A stretch of DNA of 12,481 bases. It comes from Deltaproteobacteria bacterium UBA4427 (GTDB lineage: Bacteria; Myxococcota_A; UBA9160; UBA4427). Of this stretch, positions 6,635-12,481 are shown piece after piece (within the stretch, counting starts at the first letter, position 1; every line of letters begins with the position of its first letter). Position numbers and translations under genes: made by a program. The notes under the pieces are model-generated. The model was not told the DNA's origin. It saw only the letters and a list, made by a program, of their open reading frames with translations, and did not search any database. Location: positions 8,974 to 21,454 of the forward strand of contig DGPZ01000034.1 of the NCBI GenBank assembly GCA_002390675.1, written 5' to 3'.

Positions 6635-6693
6635 GAGTCCAGGCAGCGCTTGGATTCGAACCAGAAGGCACTCGGTCATGGTCTCCTGGACTC
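6635..6693. repeat. 9-bp inverted repeat with 41-base spacer
   Basis: GAGTCCAGG (6635-6643) and CCTGGACTC (6685-6693) are perfect reverse complements. Between them, at 6651-6662, lies GGATTCGAACC-like sequence, whose complement resembles the tRNA T-arm phrase GGTTCGAATCC. The full segment is 59 bases and cannot be folded into a normal tRNA cloverleaf, because D and anticodon arms are missing. It may be a remnant of a tRNA or integration target, a small structured RNA, or chance. Confidence 0.45.
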
Positions 6694-6771
6694 TTCAGGC
6701 GATGGTGCGTAAGAGGGGAGCCTTGCTGTGAAAAGGTTCCGGGAAACATGAGGCGTGATACCTTGCCGATT

Positions 6772-6777
6772 GGAGGA
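6772..6777 (+). promoter_or_regulatory. Ribosome binding site selecting the LLM oxidoreductase start
   Basis: GGAGGA lies nine bases before the ATG at 6787. It is inside the frame that would begin at 6748, supporting the shorter, family-typical N-terminus MKVSISIG. Confidence 0.75.
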
Positions 6778-6786
6778 CTGAGCGGA

Positions 6787-7833
6787 ATGAAGGTTTCAAT
6801 TTCCATTGGCAGCGCATATTACGACGGGGACGACTGGGAGGGGATGGTCGAACTCGTCCAGGCCGCGGACCGGTTAGGCGTGGACGCCGCTTGGTCTGCT
6901 GAGGCGTGGGGAATGGAGGCGGTTTCGTCGCTCGGTTATCTGGCCGCGAAGACCGAGCGAATTGGTCTTGGTTCTGGGATTATGCAGATCACGGCGCGGG
7001 TTCCCACCATGGCTGCGATGACGGCGCTTTCGCTGGCTCGTCTTTCAGGAGACCGCTTTCGCCTCGGTTTGGGTGTGAGCGGACCGCAGGTCGTCGAAGG
7101 TCTGCATGGTGTCGCGTTCGGAAAGCCGCTTTCGCGGATGCGTGAATACGTAGAGGTCGTGCGCATGGCGCTGGCCGGACAGAAGGTCGATTTTCAGGGC
7201 GAGCATGTGTCGCTGCCGCGCAAGGGCGGGGAGGGCAAGGCGCTTCGCCTTTCCATGCCGCCTAAGCCGGACCTTCCGATCTATCTGGCAACGTTAGGCG
7301 AAAAGTCGCTCGAATTGACCGGCGAGATTGCTGACGGCTGGCTGGGGACTTCCTTCATTCCTGAGCGTGCCGACGTGTTGCTCGATCCGATTCGGCGAGG
7401 GGCCTTGAAGGCGGGGCGTTCGCTGGATGATATCGACCTCCAAATCAACGGCGTCGTTTCGGTCACCGAAGATGTTGAAGGAATCCTAAATCGTGCGCGC
7501 TCGGGCATGGCATTTACGCTCGGAGCGATGGGGTCGGCGAAGAGCAACTTCTACAATGCCGCTTATTCGCGAGCAGGCTACGAGGATGTCTGTAAAGAAG
7601 TGCAGCGCCTTTGGATCGACGGCGACCGTAAAAAAGCGATGGCCGCGGTTCCCGATGAACTTCTTCTCGCGGCCTACATGATCGGCACAGAAGATATGGT
7701 TCGCGCCCGAATTCGGGCCTTCCGCGACGCGGGGGTCAACTGCCTGCGGATCGCGCCGGAAGGTAAGGGCGCAAAGGCTCAGATCGAAAATCTTGAGAGG
7801 ACGATGGATCTGATTAAGTCGGAGACGTCCTAG
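6787..7833 (+). CDS. LLM-class flavin/F420-dependent oxidoreductase
   Basis: This 348-residue protein belongs to the bacterial luciferase-like (LLM) TIM-barrel superfamily. The N-terminus MKVSISIG leads into a barrel with AADRLGVDAAWSAEAWGMEAVSSLGYLAAKTERIGLGSGIMQI, here including the cofactor-pocket phrase SAEAWG and the ITARVPTMAAM helix. GDRFRLGLGVSGPQVVEG and the later LPIYLATLGEKSLELTGEIADGWLG are characteristic. The sequence style resembles the F420-using branch more than FMN luciferases, but the cofactor and substrate cannot be fixed from sequence. An ATG at 6787 with GGAGGA nine bases upstream is preferred to one 39 bases earlier that lacks a ribosome binding site. The gene is separated from the sulfite cassette by the decayed cysteine synthase and converges with the MBL-fold gene, so it is probably a separate transcription unit. 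Confidence 0.9.
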   Translation: MKVSISIGSAYYDGDDWEGMVELVQAADRLGVDAAWSAEAWGMEAVSSLGYLAAKTERIGLGSGIMQITARVPTMAAMTALSLARLSGDRFRLGLGVSGPQVVEGLHGVAFGKPLSRMREYVEVVRMALAGQKVDFQGEHVSLPRKGGEGKALRLSMPPKPDLPIYLATLGEKSLELTGEIADGWLGTSFIPERADVLLDPIRRGALKAGRSLDDIDLQINGVVSVTEDVEGILNRARSGMAFTLGAMGSAKSNFYNAAYSRAGYEDVCKEVQRLWIDGDRKKAMAAVPDELLLAAYMIGTEDMVRARIRAFRDAGVNCLRIAPEGKGAKAQIENLERTMDLIKSETS

Positions 7834-7853
7834 TCCCAGACCTGTTCGCGTGG

Positions 7854-7869
7854 GTTCTTCGCAAGGAAC
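7854..7869. other. Small stem between convergent genes
   Basis: GTTCTT (7854-7859) pairs with AAGGAAC (7863-7869) apart from one bulged G. It sits in the 52-base gap between the convergent oxidoreductase and MBL-fold genes. It lacks a T-run in either direction, so a terminator role is only a possibility. Confidence 0.2.
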
Positions 7870-7885
7870 GCCTAGCTACCCGCGC

Positions 7886-8866
7886 CTAACTGAGCTCCCA
7901 GGCCGTCGCGCCATCGTCTCCAACGTCGCTGCGAACTCGGCCATCTCGTTCGAGCTTTTTAAGATGGGACGTGACGCTCTGGGCGGCTGCGCTGTGAAGG
8001 TTCTCGGGGTATCCGACGTAGATGCGTTTGACCATGGTCATGGCATCCGGGTCGCCGGCCTCGACAGCGGCGAAGACTTGCTTCTCTCTGTTGCGACGAT
8101 GCTGAAGGTATTCCTGGATCTTACCCACGCCGTTTTCGATTTTGGGACCGTGCGCGGGGTAGATCCAGCCGGGCGCTTCCGCGAGGGTGCGTTCAAGGGA
8201 ATCCATATAGTCGCCGAGGTCGCCCGACGTCACGGGAATCACGGTCGTTCCGATGCCCAGCACATTATCGCCGCTGAAGAGATTCTTCTCTTCCTCGAGC
8301 ACGTAACAGAGATGGTCGGGCGCATGACCGGGGGTGAATATGGCGCGCAATTTGGCGCCCTCCGTCTCGACCACGTCGCCGTCCGCAATCCATTCAAGCC
8401 TGCCGTCTGCCATTCCGTCCGGATTGGTGATCGGCGTTTCACTGACGTCGCCACCGGGGCCAGCGAGCCCGGCATCCGTAGGCCACGGCATTTTGTAGAC
8501 CGGGATATCGCTTCCGAAGTGGCCACGGACTTGATTCACGCCGCCGATATGATCGGGATGGGCGTGGGTCAGGACGATTGCTTCGATCTCCTTGCAGCCA
8601 GCCGCGGCGACCGCTTCTTCGAGGAAGGGCATGTATTCATCGAGTCCGGAGCCCGTGTCGAGCAGAATACGCTTCTCGCCCGTGCCGACCAGATAGGTAT
8701 TGGTGCCGGGGCCCGTGAACATGCTTGGGTTCTGGCCTAACACGACGGAAACGATGGGTGAGAGCTGCGCGATATCGGGAAGCGACGTACCGCCCAAGAT
8801 GTCGGGCTTTGAATCGCCTTCTGCTGCGATGGCTCGGTTGGTTGTGTCGATCGAGGACTCACACAT
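7886..8866 (-). CDS. MBL-fold metallo-hydrolase, LACTB2-like
   Basis: This 326-residue protein has a metallo-beta-lactamase fold. The metal-binding motif HAHPDH is at 101-106, with further ligands expected at H181 (TPGHAPDH), D200 (FSGDNVLG) and H239 (PAHGP). All are present, consistent with a two-zinc hydrolase. The opening NPSMFTGPGTNTYLVG (46-61) and the C-terminal ~70 residues (HRRNREKQVFAAV... then a small winged-helix-like end) match the LACTB2 group, whose human member is a single-strand RNA endonuclease. Bacterial members are of unknown substrate, so RNase, thioesterase or other hydrolase activity are all open. About 35 N-terminal residues precede the domain. AAGGA lies nine bases before the ATG. 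It begins 15 bases after the pmbA stop, suggesting co-transcription with tldD and pmbA. Confidence 0.9.
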   Translation of the reverse strand: MCESSIDTTNRAIAAEGDSKPDILGGTSLPDIAQLSPIVSVVLGQNPSMFTGPGTNTYLVGTGEKRILLDTGSGLDEYMPFLEEAVAAAGCKEIEAIVLTHAHPDHIGGVNQVRGHFGSDIPVYKMPWPTDAGLAGPGGDVSETPITNPDGMADGRLEWIADGDVVETEGAKLRAIFTPGHAPDHLCYVLEEEKNLFSGDNVLGIGTTVIPVTSGDLGDYMDSLERTLAEAPGWIYPAHGPKIENGVGKIQEYLQHRRNREKQVFAAVEAGDPDAMTMVKRIYVGYPENLHSAAAQSVTSHLKKLERDGRVRSDVGDDGATAWELS

Positions 8867-8881
8867 GGAGAGGGTTCCTTG

Positions 8882-10249
8882 TTAGGCGCCAGCGATTGTC
8901 ATCGAAGCGATGCGGATCGGAGGGGAAGCTGTGCGGCCGCGCCAGGCGAGTTCGCTGCCGATTCGGTCGATGGACTGCAACATGTCGCCGAGGTTGCCGG
9001 CGATTGTGATCTCTTCCACGGGATGGAGGATTTCACCGTTCTCTACCCAGAGTCCAGCGGCCCCACGAGAATAGTCGCCGGTCGTCGGGTTGAAGCCCAT
9101 GCCTATGAGCTCGGTCACGATCAATCCGCGATCGAGCTCGGCGATCATTTCGTCGAGGGTCTTCTCGCCGGGCTCGAGCCAGAGGTTGGTCGTGCCGACG
9201 CGCGGCGCTGATCCAGTACCCCGTGCGGCGCTGCCTGTGGAATCGAGACCGAGTTTGCGTCCCGAGTAGGTATCTAGAAGCCACGTCTTGAGCTCGCCAT
9301 TCTCGACGATGGTATTGCGCCGCGTCGGCTGTCCTTCACCGTCGAAGGGCTTACTGCCTAGGCCACCGGGCAGGCGTCCGTCGTCGATGATCGTGACTTC
9401 GCTCGCCGCTATTTTTTCGCCGAGCTTGTCGCCGAGAAAGCTCGACTCGCGATAGATCGAATATCCGCTCACGCAGCTCGCGATTTGACCAATGAGGCTA
9501 GGCGCCGTCAGGCCATCGAAGATCACTGGGGCCTCGCAAGTCTTGATGCTCTTGCCGCCAAGTCGACGAATTGCGCGGTCGGCGGCCTTGCGACCGACGC
9601 TCGCCGCGTCCTCAAGATCGGAAAGGCGGCGTCCTGATGTCATCCAGTAGTCGCGTTGCATGGAGTCGCCTTCGCGGGCGAGGGGCTCTGAGAAGAGGCC
9701 GTGCGACGCTGATTCATAGCTGCCAACGAAGCCCAGGCTATTTCCGTATACGACGCGCGCATACCCGGAGCTTGCTTGGCTGCCTTCGGAATTGTCGATG
9801 CGTGGATCGAAGTCTCTCGCCGCCGCCTCGGCTCGTTTCGCATCTTCGATTCGAGCCTCGAGCGCCACGTTCCGATCCTGCGCATCAAATAGTGCGAGAT
9901 CCGGAATTTCCTCAGCGAAGCCGCCATCGGGTAAGCCCGCCGTTGGGTCAGCGGCAGTGGCCTTTGCAAGCGCGACTGCTTCGGCGGCCATGCGTTCGAT
10001 CGCATCAGGAGCGAGGTCGCTCGTCGATACGATGGATGTTTGGCGGCCTTCTTTGCCGTCTACGAGCGCACGGATTCCGAGGCCACGTTCCTGCGCCTGC
10101 TTGACGAATTCGATTTCGCTGCCGCGGACGCGGACTTCGCGATCATCTCCTTCGACGAGCAGAACATCCGCTTGGCTTGCTCCAGCGCGTGCCGCGGCAT
10201 CGAGGGCTCGCTGTACAACTGCTTCCATCTCAGCTTGGGTGGCGCTCAT
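8882..10249 (-). CDS. pmbA: TldE/PmbA, non-catalytic partner of the TldD metalloprotease
   Basis: This 455-residue protein is a TldE-type member of the TldD/PmbA family. In Escherichia coli, TldD and TldE form a heterodimeric zinc protease that degrades unfolded peptides and processes microcin B17 and CcdA. The sequence has the N-terminal domain with the phrase GASQADVLLVEGDDREVRVRGSEIEFV split across residues 23-49. Its C-terminal domain contains FDGLTAPSLIGQIASCVSG, STGSAARGTGSAPRVGTTNLWLEPG and TELIGMGFNPTTGDYSRGAAGLWVENGE (cited as family landmarks). It lacks HExxxH, as expected for the non-catalytic subunit. Its ATG overlaps the tldD TGA by four bases (10246-10249), so the two subunits are probably made by coupled translation. 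The MBL-fold gene follows 15 bases downstream. Confidence 0.95.
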   Translation of the reverse strand: MSATQAEMEAVVQRALDAAARAGASQADVLLVEGDDREVRVRGSEIEFVKQAQERGLGIRALVDGKEGRQTSIVSTSDLAPDAIERMAAEAVALAKATAADPTAGLPDGGFAEEIPDLALFDAQDRNVALEARIEDAKRAEAAARDFDPRIDNSEGSQASSGYARVVYGNSLGFVGSYESASHGLFSEPLAREGDSMQRDYWMTSGRRLSDLEDAASVGRKAADRAIRRLGGKSIKTCEAPVIFDGLTAPSLIGQIASCVSGYSIYRESSFLGDKLGEKIAASEVTIIDDGRLPGGLGSKPFDGEGQPTRRNTIVENGELKTWLLDTYSGRKLGLDSTGSAARGTGSAPRVGTTNLWLEPGEKTLDEMIAELDRGLIVTELIGMGFNPTTGDYSRGAAGLWVENGEILHPVEEITIAGNLGDMLQSIDRIGSELAWRGRTASPPIRIASMTIAGA

Positions 10250-11709
10250 CCTTCTGTCCCTCCGACCGTCAAGTCGTTCACTCTGATCGTCGGGAGTCCG
10301 ACGCCCACCGGAACTCCTTGGCCGTCTTTGCCGCAGGTCCCGACGCCTTCGTCGAGCGCGAGGTCGTGTCCGATTCGCGTGACGCGTTTCAGCACGTCCG
10401 GGCCGTTGCCGATCAAAGTCGCGCCCTTCACGGGGCGTCCGATCTGCCCATTCTCAATCCGGTAGGCCTCGCTCGCGCTGAAGACGAACTTGCCACTCGT
10501 GATGTCGACCTGGCCGCCACCGAACGAAACGGCGTAGAGGCCATTTTCGACGGACTTGAGGATCTCTTCCGGATCATCCTCGCCCGCGAGCATAAAGGTA
10601 TTGGTCATCCGAGGAAGGGGTACGTGTGCGTAGCTCTCGCGGCGGCCATTGCCCGTCGGTTCGACGCCCATGAGTTCGGCGTTGAGTCGGTCGTGCATGT
10701 ATCCAACGAGGATGCCGTTATCGATCAAGACGTTTCGCTTGGAAGGCGTTCCTTCGTCGTCGACATTGATCGAGCCGCGACGCCCGGTGATCGTGCCGTC
10801 GTCGACGACGGTCACGCCTTCTGCTGCAACACGCTGTCCCATCTTATCCGAGAAGGCGGAAGTCTTCTTGCGATTGAAGTCGCCTTCGAGGCCGTGGCCA
10901 ATCGCCTCGTGAAGAAGAATCCCGGGCCATCCTGGGCCTAACACTACGTCCATGGCGCCGGCGGGGCAGGCTTCGGCTTCCAAGTTGAGCAGGGCGATTC
11001 GGACCGCTTCGTCGACAAGTCCCTTCCACTTTGCAGGATTTCGCATCTCTTCGAGCTCAAAGCGTCCACCTGCGCCTTGGTATCCGACTTCGCGTCGAGT
11101 GCCGTCGGCCGCCAATACCTGAACATTGACGCGAACGAGAGGGAGGACGTCAGCGACGCGTGTTCCGTCGCTGCCGGCGACGAGCATATGCTTGTGTTGG
11201 CACACAATGCTCGCCATGACTTGGCTGACCTTGGGGTCGCGTGCTCGCGCGTAGGCATCGATCTCGTTTAGCCAATCGACTTTTCTGGCAACGGGGACGT
11301 CGGTGGGAGCTGTACCAACCGGATAAAGATCGTGTGCTGTGTTTGCCGTCTTAATTGCGACGGGGGCGTGGTCCTTCGTCTCGTCAGCGATCGCACGAGC
11401 GGTCCCAGCTGCTAGGCGGGCGCTCTCGACGCTGATGTCGTCGGAGTGCGCGTATCCCTGTCGCTCGCCGCGCACTGCACGGACGCCGACGCCTTGCTCG
11501 AGATGACGATCGCCAGATTTGACGATGCCTTCTTCGAGGGAGACTGAGTCGGTCGTGGTGTACTCGAAGTAGAGGTCGGCGTAGTCGACCTGCCGCTCGA
11601 GGGCCGTGTCGAGCGCGGTGGCAAGACTCGCGTCGTCGAGCGAAAAACGATCCTGAAAGAAGGCGAGGGCGCGGTCGGCGGAGCCGCCGTTCGCGTCGGG
11701 AGAACTCAT
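10246..11709 (-). CDS. tldD: TldD zinc metalloprotease subunit
   Basis: This 487-residue protein is the catalytic subunit of the TldD/E protease. The zinc motif HEAIGH is at 267-272, followed by GLEGDFNRK as in E. coli TldD. The third zinc ligand is expected at C459 in GTCGKDGQGVPVGVG near the C-terminus. The N-terminal domain (about 25-230) contains VDYADLYFEY and GVGVRAVRGERQGYAHSD. I use the ATG at 11707-11709. A longer frame from 11820 adds 37 residues with no family similarity, and AAAGG lies about eight bases before the chosen ATG. All catalytic residues are intact. The gene follows the HAD hydrolase after 89 bases and overlaps pmbA by four. In other bacteria TldD/E matures ribosomally made peptides; no precursor gene is visible here. 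Confidence 0.95.
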   Translation of the reverse strand: MSSPDANGGSADRALAFFQDRFSLDDASLATALDTALERQVDYADLYFEYTTTDSVSLEEGIVKSGDRHLEQGVGVRAVRGERQGYAHSDDISVESARLAAGTARAIADETKDHAPVAIKTANTAHDLYPVGTAPTDVPVARKVDWLNEIDAYARARDPKVSQVMASIVCQHKHMLVAGSDGTRVADVLPLVRVNVQVLAADGTRREVGYQGAGGRFELEEMRNPAKWKGLVDEAVRIALLNLEAEACPAGAMDVVLGPGWPGILLHEAIGHGLEGDFNRKKTSAFSDKMGQRVAAEGVTVVDDGTITGRRGSINVDDEGTPSKRNVLIDNGILVGYMHDRLNAELMGVEPTGNGRRESYAHVPLPRMTNTFMLAGEDDPEEILKSVENGLYAVSFGGGQVDITSGKFVFSASEAYRIENGQIGRPVKGATLIGNGPDVLKRVTRIGHDLALDEGVGTCGKDGQGVPVGVGLPTIRVNDLTVGGTEG

Positions 11710-11798
11710 GATGAAAACCTTTCTCGGGGGGAGAAAACGAACATTATGAAGAGTAGCGGGATCGGGCGCTCCGGCGTACTTCGGAGGCGTCCGAGGAA

Positions 11799-12470
11799 TT
11801 AGTGCAGGTCTGTGAGCCAATCCTTTGGGTCCGGAACGGCATTGACGTCAATTACGTCGAGTCCGTGGCCGCGAATTGCGGTGAGTCGATCGGGCGAGTC
11901 GTCCCCTATATAGATGAGGTCCGTTATCGCCCGGCCCAAACTTCGCCCGGCGGCCTCGAAGAGTGAGGCATCGGGTTTTCGGGCGCCGTGCTTGCAAGGT
12001 AATTCGATCGAAGTGAAAAAGGGCGTGAGTTCAAGCGCTTCGAGTATTTCGAGAAGGCGGTAGTCGAAGTTGCTGACGACCGCCATGGGCATGCCTTGAT
12101 CACGCAGTCTTGAGAGTAAGGGCAGGACTCTGTCCCGAACGCGCCAGGCTGCTGGCGTTCGATAAGTATCGAAGAGCGTTTGCGCAAAGGAGCCAAAATC
12201 GTCGAAAAGGACAGTGCTATCCGCGGCCTGGAATGTTTGACGGATGAGTTCGAACCACCACTTAACTTCGCAGTCTCGCCTGACCTGCTCATTTCGGCCT
12301 TCGACCCCACGTGGGGGGGCATGGCGGAGCACGCGACCGAATGCGTCATTCAGTCTCCAAGAGCCGAGCACGATGCCATGTTCCAGTGCGACTCGCTGGT
12401 AGACGTCGCCAACACTCTCGGTGGCTTCGATCAGCGTTCCAGTGGCATCGAATACCACGCCGCGAGACAT
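11799..12470 (-). CDS. HAD-superfamily hydrolase (subfamily IA-like, HDHD3-type)
   Basis: This 223-residue protein has the Rossmann-like HAD core. Motif I is VVFDATGTLI (nucleophile D8), with a helical C1 cap (about 18-105). Motif II is VVSNFDYR (S133), motif III K165 in ARKPDASLF, and motif IV YIGDDSPDRLTA (D190/D191). The usual second aspartate of motif I (DxD) is Thr10, a form seen in some HDHD3/REG-2-like proteins and in P-type ATPases, but not in typical phosphatases. Phosphatase activity may therefore be weak or specialised; the substrate is unknown. No Shine-Dalgarno sequence precedes the ATG at 12468-12470. Upstream bases read TCCTCCTGAGC, in which a TGA two bases before the ATG could be the stop of a gene outside the window. 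It is followed by tldD on the same strand. Confidence 0.88.
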   Translation of the reverse strand: MSRGVVFDATGTLIEATESVGDVYQRVALEHGIVLGSWRLNDAFGRVLRHAPPRGVEGRNEQVRRDCEVKWWFELIRQTFQAADSTVLFDDFGSFAQTLFDTYRTPAAWRVRDRVLPLLSRLRDQGMPMAVVSNFDYRLLEILEALELTPFFTSIELPCKHGARKPDASLFEAAGRSLGRAITDLIYIGDDSPDRLTAIRGHGLDVIDVNAVPDPKDWLTDLH

Positions 12471-12474
12471 GCTC

Positions 12475-12481
12475 AGGAGGA
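12475..12481 (+). promoter_or_regulatory. Possible Shine-Dalgarno sequence of a rightward gene beyond the window
   Basis: AGGAGGA occupies the last seven bases on the plus strand. If a start codon follows about 5-10 bases outside the window, a divergent gene begins there. The same bases read on the minus strand (TCCTCCTGA) could instead be the end of a gene upstream of the HAD hydrolase. The sequence alone does not decide between them. Confidence 0.25.

Larger units (their letters stand above)
6591..6786. other. Non-coding stretch after the cysteine synthase relic
   Basis: Homology to cysteine synthase fades after VPGVKYG. Open frames on both strands run through this segment, but their translations show no domain I recognise. 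It contains a 9-bp inverted repeat (6635-6643/6685-6693) and, near the right end, the ribosome binding site of the oxidoreductase gene (GGAGGA at 6772-6777). I read it as decayed sequence plus the upstream region of that gene. Confidence 0.5.

Noticed and set aside
6620..6735. Possible tRNA gene on the minus strand, because of the GGTTCGAATCC-like phrase
   Set aside because: No D-arm, anticodon arm or 7-bp acceptor stem can be drawn at the right distances, and the T-stem itself is mismatched.
6546..6806. Minus-strand open frame of 86 codons ending in the phrase VLDAWNLQKVRAA
   Set aside because: It lies opposite the cysteine synthase relic and has no ribosome binding site or recognised domain; its translation is best explained as antisense shadow.
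7850..8740. Long plus-strand frame of 296 codons opposite the MBL-fold gene
   Set aside because: The minus strand encodes a full MBL-fold protein with all metal ligands, and the plus-strand translation has no recognisable motif.
7886..12470. Ribosomally made peptide (microcin-like) cluster around TldD/E
   Set aside because: No short precursor gene, cyclodehydratase, radical SAM enzyme or exporter is present in the window; TldD/E is also a common housekeeping protease.
1..12481. CRISPR array, complete insertion sequence or transposase
   Set aside because: No regularly spaced direct repeats, no terminal inverted repeats with target duplications and no transposase or integrase translation were seen.

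Overview
The window looks like chromosomal DNA of a GC-rich bacterium. Gene density is high, start sites mostly carry Shine-Dalgarno sequences, and several neighbouring genes overlap by 4 to 14 bases. The gene mix is uneven in taxonomy. The left block (maf, yggS, proC, divIVA, an FmdB-type zinc ribbon) resembles the order seen in delta-proteobacterial-type genomes. The sulfite reductase block in the middle (DUF2849, siroheme reductase, DUF934) is a layout best known from Alphaproteobacteria. An LLM-family, possibly F420-dependent, oxidoreductase and a DivIVA protein make an ordinary enteric-type proteobacterium unlikely. An uncultured Myxococcota/Desulfobacterota/Binatota-like lineage is a guess, not a conclusion.

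Layout. Positions 1-3520 are all minus strand and are transcribed leftward: maf (GTG start), yggS (ATGA overlap with maf), proC, divIVA and the start of an FmdB-family zinc-ribbon gene cut by the left edge. A 351-base divergent intergenic region (3521-3871) follows and holds a candidate folded leader at 3751-3830. Rightward from there runs the sulfite reduction cassette: DUF2849 (3872-4192), the siroheme/4Fe-4S nitrite/sulfite reductase (4217-5869) and DUF934 (5856-6359, overlapping by 14 bases). Directly after the DUF934 stop codon lies an unannotated relic of a cysteine synthase gene (about 6369-6590). It lacks the N-terminal part with the PLP lysine, carries an in-frame TAG and decays after about 74 codons. 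An LLM-class flavin/F420 oxidoreductase gene (6787-7833) follows.

The right part is again minus strand: a HAD-family hydrolase (11799-12470), then tldD (10246-11709), pmbA/tldE (8882-10249, ATGA overlap with tldD) and an MBL-fold hydrolase of the LACTB2 type (7886-8866). TldD and TldE form a heterodimeric metalloprotease, and the MBL gene follows pmbA after only 15 bases.

How the genes fit together: maf, yggS, proC and divIVA are housekeeping functions (nucleotide pool cleaning, PLP balance, proline synthesis, cell pole/division scaffold). The central cassette makes sulfide from sulfite. The relic beside it would once have encoded the enzyme that fixes that sulfide into cysteine. I found no CRISPR array, intact insertion sequence, rRNA or convincing tRNA gene.
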